DNA from: Triangularia verruculosa
Taxonomy: Eukaryota; Ascomycota; Sordariomycetes; Sordariales; Podosporaceae
Direction: 5' to 3'
DNA length: 64,000 nucleotides
Assembly: GCA_033296885.1 (NCBI GenBank)
Contig: MU863957.1
Location: 62,001 to 126,000 of the forward strand
Shown in pieces: positions 56,393-64,000 of the stretch (position 1 is its first letter; every line of letters begins with the position of its first letter). Under the pieces are notes generated by a model. The model had not been told where the DNA came from. It ran no database searches and saw only the letters and a program-made list of their open reading frames with translations. The translations under genes and the position numbers were made by a program.

Positions 56393-56438
56393 AACCGTAA
56401 TCAGGAGATAAAACCCAAGTAACGAGGATATATTACTT

Positions 56439-58187
56439 CTACCACCCCTCCAGCACCCTCATCCTCACAAACATCCCCCTCTCGGGCCTCGCCGTCAACG
56501 TACTCTTAATCCCCAGCTTCTCCTCATCCTCCTCCTCCTTATTCTCCAACTCAAACTCAAACCTCCCCACCCACGTCGCCAGCATACACGCAAACTCAGC
56601 CTTGGCAAACTGCTGCCCGATACAGCTCCTCGGCCCGTGCAGAAACGTCAGAAACGCATAATTCGACGTCGCCCCCCCGCTGGCGGCGCTTTTATCCGTC
56701 TCGTCCTTCGGCACCCACCGGTCGGGGTTGAACTCCCTCGCATCACCCCCCCACAGCGCCTCCGACTTGTTGATGGCCCAGGGGATGATCATGAACTGGG
56801 TGCCCTTGGGGATGTGCTGGCCCTGGATGGACGTGTCGACGGCGGCCACCCGGATTGTCACCGGCGCGGGGGGGAAGTACCGGAGGACTTCGGAGCAGAC
56901 GGCGTTGAGGTAGGTCATGGAGTCGATGTCCACGCTGGTGATCTCCGGGGAGGACGTGTCCTCCAACGAGGGGAGACGAGAGCGGATCTCAGCGCGAAGC
57001 CGGGATTGGATTTGAGGATTCTTGGAAAGGAGGTAGATTGCCCAAGTCATGGCCGACGCGGTAGTTTCATGGCCTGCCGCGAGAAAGGTCATGAGTTGAT
57101 CTACCAGGTTCTCATCGGTAAACGCTCCGGATTCGATGGCTGTGGACAGGATGTCATTCCCGAGGGACTCCTTCCGTTCGTGCTTCTCCTTCTTGGTGCG
57201 GATGAGGTCGTGACAGACGGCCCTGATATACCTGGCAGCTTCGAAGACATCCGCGTTGCGCTTGACAGGAAGACGCTGGACCAAGCGGGCGGGGAAGATG
57301 AGGTTGAGGAGGCCGAGCACTCTGTTTTGCTTGCTTGGGGAGAAGAGGTTTTGATAAGTTTGGTTAAGCTCATTTCCGGGATCGGCAATGGCGCCAAAGT
57401 CACGGCCTAGACCGGTAACGCCGATGATGTCGAGGGCGATTCTGGAGGCCCAGTTTCCAACTTCGACCACTGCTGTGCGGCTGTCCCCTTTTTCCTGAGC
57501 TTCTGGCGATTCAGAGGCCTTTTTGCTCTCCTCTAGGATTTTCTTGGTGAGAGTCTCGACTCCTTGCTTGGATTTGGCCCAGAAGATAGGATACAGATTC
57601 TTGACGTGCCGGAAGTGGAATGCCGGGTTGAGGTTTCTTCTCTGCACTCGGTGCTCATCGCCTTCGGCCAGCAAGAGCCCGATACCGAGCATGCGGCCGA
57701 TGATCCATCGCCAGGAAGACGGCTTCTGGAAGTCATAGTTCTTGGTGGTCAAGAGCTCAGTCAGAGCCTTTGGGGTTGTCGGCAACAGTCTCTCTTGGTT
57801 GAAGATGCCATAGTATCTGATCAAGCCATCATTTGGGATTGTGTTCACCCTGTAAAACTGTTAGCAACTGATCTTTCACTAAAAGAAGAACTCATACCAT
57901 TCAATCATAGGATGGCCCGTCGGAAACTTCTTGATGATAGGAAAGTGACCATAAAGCCAATGCTTGCCCTCAGGCACAGGCAAGTTCAGAAACGGCGAGA
58001 AGAAGATGTTATACAGCCAAAGAACCCATATGAGCCACACGGAGAATTGAAGACTCCATAGCGCTACGAAAGAAGTCAACACACCCCACTGAGGCCAAAA
58101 GGGTACTTTTCCCAGTGATCCGAGGTACGCCGTCGTGAGGGAAACGGCCGAGATCGACAGGACGGGCAAGCTCCTGAACAAGTCCAT
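56439..58187 (-). CDS. Cytochrome P450 monooxygenase
   Basis: Exons 57898-58187 and 56439-57849 give 566 residues. ER-anchored haem-thiolate enzyme: two N-terminal hydrophobic segments (residues about 7-70), then the catalytic domain. The I-helix AGHETTAS lies near residue 355, the K-helix ExxR in SEVLRYFP near 415, PxRW as FNPDRW near 450 and the haem loop FLHGPRSCIGQQFAKAE with ligand Cys near 500. The clan and substrate cannot be assigned by eye; the sequence is CYP4-clan-like in its I-helix and C-terminal half. No biosynthetic partner genes are adjacent, so a stand-alone or detoxifying role is possible. A 22-bp repeat array ends 46 bp beyond its stop. Confidence 0.93.
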
Positions 58188-60014
58188 TGCGTAAGTGCCG
58201 ACCCTTATTACTGTCGAATAATGGTGTCAGTCAATCGATTGAGGAAAAGTATACAAGATGACGAGAAAGTCAAGACGGCCTAAGGCTCTCAGAAGTAGGT
58301 GGCCCGCATCGTATATATTTTGAACCCCTGCGACAAACTCGCCGCGTCACATTTATCCCCCCGCGCCGTTCAGCCCCTTCGGCAGCTACGATGATTGGCG
58401 CAGGATTTCATGCCTCGTACATAGGTACATACATAGAACTCTCCCCCCGGACGGGTGTGCCAAAAGTTGAAACGTACGTGATGCTGGCTGCCTCCCCTGC
58501 TTTGCAATCTAACAGCCTTGCCCAGCGTACGCGTCTTCGACAAATCTACTTATCATATTGATATCTCCGCATTGATCCGAATCCCGTCTGAAAAGTGCGA
58601 GAGAGGGTTGTCCAATCAAACGGAGGCCGCACGGCCGAGCACTTTGCTCCTTGAGCCATGTTGACGCCATTGCTAACGAATATCCCCTGAATCTGAGAGA
58701 AGGAAAGCTGCAAGTGGAGAGTGCTGTACAAGCCCGGCGTCGCTTTGGAACGTGTTCGAATCGCAATTCTGGCGGCGTGGGCGAACAATCTATCCGGCCG
58801 GTCTCCGTCTTAAGCCGGCTCCGGGGAACTGTCGATGCAACTCCACCAACAGCACAGAATTGGAGAAATGACTCTTCTCTCCAAATCTGTTGTGTTCGCA
58901 CTGCTGTTCTGTTGTGCTGGGGAACTCTGGAGTTGCAATCACTGTGATGTCTAGTTAATGAGCATCCACAATGTATTCCAACCCTAACCCCCGACACTAC
59001 CCAAGCTTAAGCTTTTGAGTGGAGCCAGAAACTTGGGGTCAAGAAAACCAAAAATATTTTCGCTTCTTCTCTGCTTCACCTTCTTCCTTCGACAACTCAC
59101 GTTCTGTGAAGCCGCCGGCCGAACGCACCACCCACCACCAGCACAGCCCTTCCATCGTCGCCGACTTGTCGATTGGTCGAAACACGAAATATTGACATTG
59201 GCGATCTACTCGAGCGGATTGAATTGCACATGGCTGGGAGGGTGGCTGTTTGATCGGTTCCGTAGCCATTGGAAAGATTAATGGTACGTTCCTCTCCCGT
59301 TCATATCTCCCCCAAACCACCATGGCCACCACCAGCAACCACCATCCGACTTCCATGATGATCTTCGTAGCGCCGGCTACAACCCTTTATCTCAGTAATA
59401 GGAAGAGCCGTATGAACCCCCTCGCCGCCGCTGCCTTTCAACTCTTCCACTCGTCCACGCCCTCCCAACCAGAGAGCAACGTTTGCATCGTCACATGCTT
59501 GCGGGGCGGGTGGAAGGGGGGCAGTTTGGGGGCGGGGTGCTTGGTTATGCTTACAATCTGGGTTTCTGAAGAAGTCGTTCCGAGTGCTATTTCCAGTGGT
59601 TACCTGGTTTTGGGAAAACATCTTCAGACAAAATGCTAACTCGCAATGTCTAGTAGGTTTAAGTCTCGTTGCCCCGAATTGGCATTGGGATTATTAGCCT
59701 AGAACATGACAATACGAAAGAATCTCAAACAATCTTCATATGACGGAATGTAATTCATGATCTATAACACAGTGAAACTGGCAAAGATGAAGACTTTTGA
59801 GATACCACAGGTCCCAGAGAACCCCCTCCCATCCCCTAAACAACCCACCGTGCGTGACTCCTCAAACTGGCTGTAACCTCCCTTTTGCTCCCTGTATAGC
59901 ATGAAAATCAGACAAAATCTTCAAATCGTACAACTTCATTTCACCACCTCCTTTGTCACTCTACTATATGAATAGTTCTATCAAATTCCCCCCCTTCTAT
60001 CACCTTCTAGCCCC
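58188..60014. other. Intergenic region, P450 to PMT4
   Basis: 1.8 kb upstream of the P450 and downstream of PMT4. Short overlapping open frames on both strands lack domains. No gene is supported. Confidence 0.45.
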
Positions 60015-62467
60015 TTATTTAGCAAAGTGAAGGTCGTAGCCCAACCACTTTCTCCTGAGAACTTGTTCGACCGAGAGGCCGGGGTAGCCGTAGGTCAATG
60101 GCAGGAAGAAGTACCAGCCGGCGGCAACCAAGGTGAGGATGACACCGGTGGCAATCCATGCGCCGAACAGACTCTGGCCAACAAAGCGCTCGCGGGCTGT
60201 CAAGTGGTGCTTGGGAGTCTGGCTCTTCTTGCCAGCCTTGGCGGCTTGATGGGCCAGCTCGTGCTCCACGGCGTCCTGGGTGAAGACAAACTCGGCCAGC
60301 GCTCCCGTCACGAGGCAAGATGCCAAATGGGCCGGGAGATAATGATGAAGGAACAACTGACGACCCATGACATAGAAGGGGAAGTAATGGGTGGCCCAGG
60401 CGAGGAAGAAGAAGCCCGTCGAGTTGTACAGGCGAGAACGGGAGCCTATTTGGTGGTTAGTTACTGAGACCACAAAAATAACCAATACATCAAAACTTAC
60501 GGTGGTCCAGGGCATCCATGCCACGACGTAGAGAGAACTGGTCAGCCAAGATGATGCCGGCAAAGATAGCCAGAACACTGCTGGCAATCCACCAGCCGAT
60601 TGGGTTGCCGAGGAAGTAGATCTGCTGGCGAGTATCGTTCTGAGTCCAGAAGCTGACACCGCGGAGAAGGAAAGGCCACGAGTAGGGGAGCGAAGCATAG
60701 GGATGGCTGGCCGTAAGCTGGTTGTTGTGCCAGAACATGGACCGCTGCAGCTCAAACCACTTGCGCAAGAAGGGCAATGTCTTGACCTTCTTTTCCACCT
60801 TTGCGCGGCGCGCGTGGTCGGCGGGCAGAGAAGAGATGTCCTCAACAAGCCAGACATTGGAGCTTGGCGCGATCTGCTTGTTACCGTTGATTTCTTGCTG
60901 CTTGAAAGCCCACTCGGGAAGAGGCTTGGTGTGTGTCCACATGGCAACCTTGCTTGGGTTGTGAATCAGCTTGAAGTGCCCCGAGATGGTCTTCCATTCC
61001 TGGCTGGGCTTGCCATGCTCAATGCGCACTTCGAAAAGAGTGTCGGCAGCCCTGTTGCCATACGCATCCGCGATGGAAACGGTGGTGAACTCCTGGTTGG
61101 TGGGGAAGTATGGCGAGGCAACATCGTGAGACAAGAGAATGGTATCGGTAACGGTGTGGCGAAGTCTGATGAGATCGTGGTTCTTGATATGGCGACCAAG
61201 CTGCTTATCATCCTCACCAGCGGGAAGGATTTGCCAGTAGTTGTTGGTATCGTTGAACGGGTAACCGGTGACTTGCTGACCCTGGCTGGAAACGCGGCCA
61301 TCATCGTACCGGAGGGGGTAGCGTTCGACGTGACTGTGGAGGTACGCCTTGGTTTCTTTATGCTTGATCGAGATGGTGTCGTAATAATCGATGGTGATGG
61401 CGTTGCTGAGCATGATGTTGTCGCTAAGAGTCTCCTGGAATTCCGGGGTCATGAAGTCGTCGCCAGGGCCAGAGCGGGTGAGGATGCTGAAGTGGACCTG
61501 GAACCAGAAGAGGTAGAACAGGAAGGGCAGGATAATCAAGCCGAAAGCCCTAGCCGCGAAGTGCTTGCCGAACTGGGGCAAGCTGAGAGCTCCGCCAGGT
61601 CTCTTGATGTCCAACAAATCCCAGAGATCGATACAGACAGCGGAGCCGATGGTGATGAAGGCGAAAAGACCAACATACTTGGTCGAGATATCGCAAGACA
61701 GAGCGAATCCGGTGAGGATGAGCCACTTCCACCACTTTCTCGAAAAGGGCTCATGGCGAAGCTTATGGAACTTGATGTAGCAGAGCAAGCTGCACGCCAT
61801 GGCAAAAACGAGAGTGGCATCGAGGAGAATCAGGCGTGTTTGGCCAATATGCGCGTTGTCAAGTAGAATCAGACCGGCGGCAAGAACGCAGGCGGGGACG
61901 CTGTATCCAGACTCCCACATGATAAGATATGTCACCGAGACGGTCAGGGCGCCGAGGAGGGCAGGGAGGGAGCGGAAGGCGACATAGGGAACCTTGTTCG
62001 CGATGTACGAGTCACCGATGTTCTCGAAGTGGAAGTGGCCGTCGAAGCCAACCAACCAGCCGACGAAAGCGAAGAGGAGCTTGCCAAACGGAGGATGCAC
62101 ATCGAAGAAATACGTCTTTTCGAGATAGTACGAAGCGAACTGTGAAAAGCAGCTGTCAGCGAGACTGTTGACATGGCCCAGGAAGGGGAGCAAGAGCAGA
62201 GGTCCTTCGTACCTTGCCGAAGTGGACTTCGTCGAAGACGACCTCATTGGGGTGGCTGATGCCCCAGAATCTGGTCACAAAGGCGAGGATAGTGATGAGG
62301 GTGAAGGCGAACTGGTGATCGCGCTCTGCGGCGGCCTTGGGGGCCTTGCCGCTGGCAGCTTTGACGAGCTTGTCGAGCTCAACGTCAGAAGAGGCGCCAT
62401 CCTTGTTCTTCTTGCTGCCAGCTACATTGCGCTGGCGCAAGTTGCCCTGGGGGGCTGTCGTCGACAT
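60015..62467 (-). CDS. PMT4: Protein O-mannosyltransferase Pmt4
   Basis: ER membrane enzyme that transfers mannose from dolichyl-phosphate-mannose to Ser/Thr of secretory proteins, mainly membrane-anchored ones for Pmt4. Exons 62213-62467, 60501-62139 and 60015-60445 give 774 residues (yeast Pmt4 762). Multi-span protein with the catalytic Asp79-Glu80 in VVFDEVHFGK, FASYYLEKTYFFDVHPPFGK, RLILLDATL, SGPGDDFMTPEFQETLSDN, three MIR motifs in the central lumenal loop (YLHSHVERYP, IRLRHTVTDTILLSHD, FKLIHNPSKVAMWTH) and HHYLPAH near the C-terminus. The ending YDLHFAK matches Pmt4 rather than Pmt1/Pmt2. The divergent neighbour is a RidA family gene. Confidence 0.95.
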
Positions 62468-63527
62468 GATAGGTGGTGGTGTGGCAGTTTCGAGAGTCGG
62501 GCTGCGAAAAAGACAACAAAAGCGTTAGCCAACGATGTACATGAGCGCCGCTGGGGGACGCAACGGTAGGAGCAAGCAATGTGTCCATAGCTCTACCAGG
62601 ATATCGAAGATAAGCTGGCATACAGGGAGCACTGGAATTTCAAAACCAATGACGGGAGAGCCTGCAGGTCACCAGGCATTGGATGCCAGACACCAAGAGG
62701 GAAGCCACCTGAACTTACCTCACCAGCACACCGCAACTATAACTGCCCTAATGTCGAGTCCAATGGGAAATCGGAAATGGAGAGAAGAAGAAACAGAAAA
62801 ACAAAAGGAAGCTTAAAGAGAGTATAAGAAGATGGAAATGGGAATGCGCAATGGCAAAAGGTTGCGCAAAGAGAAGACAAGTTGAAGATGGCAACAAATC
62901 ACTTCGCAACCCCCTTAAAGTCTCCTGGCGGCAGGGCTGAGGACACGGCCATCATTTGGGTGTAGGGGGTGGTGGACTTTTTTCTGGCCACTTGGCGCGA
63001 CCCGGCCCCCAGGCCCGAGCTCGAGATGCCAAGCCTGCAGCTGCCTGCGACTAACCGTGTTAACTTCGAGATCCCACAATTCTGTTGTCTCTTCATTAGT
63101 GAGACAGATTCGGTTCTCGAGAATAATACATCGTGCACAGAGAGGGTGGGATTGTAGAGATATGCGGAGCCTACAATCTCTGTTCAGAACCACTAAAGAT
63201 ACCATCATGGACACCATGCCATGCCTCTGCATGGAGGTGGGTAGGTGTCATCTATCGCAGCATTGCGCCTCCGGGTAGCAATTCGAACTATTCCACTACC
63301 CTGGGTATTAAGTTTATAAAATATATTGACGTACGAGGATAGCAATACATAAACCCGGTAGACATACGGCAGGCGGGACCCTGGACGGCCTGGGCGGCCT
63401 GGGCGGCCACATCCGCAACTGCCAGAGCTAAGCAGCGGCCCGGACTGCGGGGTTGGCTACGGTATTAGTCCGAAGAACGGAGCGCGGGGAAAGAGTGTCC
63501 ATCAAAAAGCCATTTCCCGATTGAACA
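62468..63527. promoter_or_regulatory. Divergent intergenic region, PMT4 / RidA
   Basis: About 1.06 kb with both promoters. A GGCCTGGGCGGCC direct-repeat motif lies near 63389-63404. No coding frame is supported. Confidence 0.5.
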
Positions 63528-64000
63528 ATGTTTGCAATTGTTGCCAGAAGATCACTTTCACTCTACTCTCAGCTACCCTCCAAAAGGACACTTCCAAGAC
63601 TCATCCACAACATGTCTTTCACTCCCGTTTACACCGACAAGGCCGCCCCGGGTATGTCGTTCTGCTCTCAAACCACCATCTATCTACCTTGATCCTTGAC
63701 TGACATGACCATAGTCGCCGGCCCTTACGTATGACTTCCACCACACCTCAGAGACTATAAGAGGCTCCTAACAGAGTGAATACAGTCCCAGGCCATCAAG
63801 ACCCCCACCACAATCTACTGCTCCGGCCAGATCCCCTGCGACGCCCAGGGCAACCTTGTCGAGGGCACCATCCAGGAGAAGACCAACGCTTGCATTGCCA
63901 ACCTCAAGGCCGTTCTCGAGGAGGCTGGCTCCGGCATCGAGAAGGTTGTCAAGGTCAATGTCTTCCTCACCGACATGGCCAACTTTGCTGTGAGTTATCC
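63528..64000 (+). CDS. RidA/YjgF/Mmf1 family protein (5' part)
   Basis: Enamine/imine deaminase family that clears reactive intermediates such as 2-aminoacrylate; yeast has a mitochondrial (Mmf1) and a cytosolic (Hmf1) form. Exons seen are 63528-63651, 63715-63728 (14 bases) and 63786-63989, with a GTGAGT donor at 63990, so the gene continues past the window. Residues so far include VYTDKAAPVAGPYSQAIK, YCSGQIP, and KVVKVNVFLTDMANFA, which are family hallmarks. The N-terminus (FAIVARRSLSLYSQLPSKR) looks like a mitochondrial presequence, and a second Met (MSFTPVYT) lies where cytosolic members start, suggesting dual products from alternative starts. Confidence 0.9.

Larger units (their letters stand above)
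54420..56438. other. TA-rich island, RIP-like composition
   Basis: A 2-kb stretch visibly richer in A/T and in TpA steps than its flanks (for example AGCTAGGTAAGTACATAATA near 55980), with sharp recovery at the P450 gene. No gene is supported. The pattern resembles repeat DNA altered by repeat-induced point mutation. It contains the MITE-like pair and minisatellites listed separately. Confidence 0.6.

Noticed and set aside
58509..58997. 162-codon minus-strand open frame upstream of the P450
   Set aside because: No domain, and overlapped by other short frames; most likely promoter DNA.
60703..61866. 387-codon open frame on the plus strand
   Set aside because: It lies wholly antisense to PMT4, whose frame is strongly conserved; the antisense frame has no domain and follows from PMT4 codon bias.

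Overview
The window is nuclear DNA of a filamentous ascomycete (Pezizomycotina, most likely a sordariomycete). Nearly every gene is interrupted by short introns of about 45-110 bp with GTRNGT donors and CTAAC-like branch sites. The gene set includes Pezizomycotina-type families such as a PTH11-like seven-helix protein, a CVNH lectin, an MCT-type permease and a fungal LIM protein. For all but one multi-exon complete gene the exon structure was worked out by hand, and the summed exon lengths are multiples of three. No tRNA, rRNA, CRISPR or bacterial-type operon was seen.

Left part (1-34 kb) is gene-dense. In order: DNM1 dynamin (-), COX19 (+), a fused succinyl-CoA-synthetase-like protein with a shortened ATP-grasp half (+), an MCT-type MFS permease (-), a three-LIM-domain protein (+), SUMO (-), CMC4 (+), the Nup84/Nup107 nucleoporin (+), an FMN-dependent 2-hydroxyacid dehydrogenase/oxidase (+), a WD40-cyclophilin (-), an AIG1/FAR-17a membrane protein (+), DAHP synthase (+), cytochrome c1 (+), an MBD4-like DNA glycosylase (+) and a secreted CVNH protein (+). 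Mitochondrial functions recur: fission, two twin-CX9C assembly factors, cytochrome c1 and probably the succinyl-CoA-synthetase-like protein. The cytochrome c1 promoter holds two inverted CCAAT pairs of identical layout, and DAHP synthase has two TGACTCA (CPC1/GCN4-type) sites.

Middle part (34-47.4 kb) holds a PTH11-like membrane protein (-), an SDR oxidoreductase (+), a large ABCC-type ABC transporter (+) and an unrecognised Cys-rich/low-complexity protein (-).

From 47.4 to 56.4 kb lies a gene-poor 9-kb stretch with one supported gene, a small SANT/Myb-like protein at 52.1 kb. It holds a C-depleted degenerate minisatellite, a 123-bp tandem array, a TA-rich RIP-like island, a pair of inverted MITE-like repeats and several minisatellites. 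A 22-bp repeat with an AAAGCT-GG core occurs at three separate places in this stretch, one of them ending just beyond the 3' end of the P450 gene.

The right part (56.4-64 kb) returns to ordinary gene density: a cytochrome P450 (-), protein O-mannosyltransferase PMT4 (-) and the 5' part of a RidA/YjgF-family gene (+) cut by the window edge.

The strongest leads are the succinyl-CoA-synthetase fusion that lacks much of its nucleotide-binding machinery, the dispersed 22-bp repeat family, and the promoter architectures of cytochrome c1 and DAHP synthase. I did not find a convincing wholly new multi-gene system.
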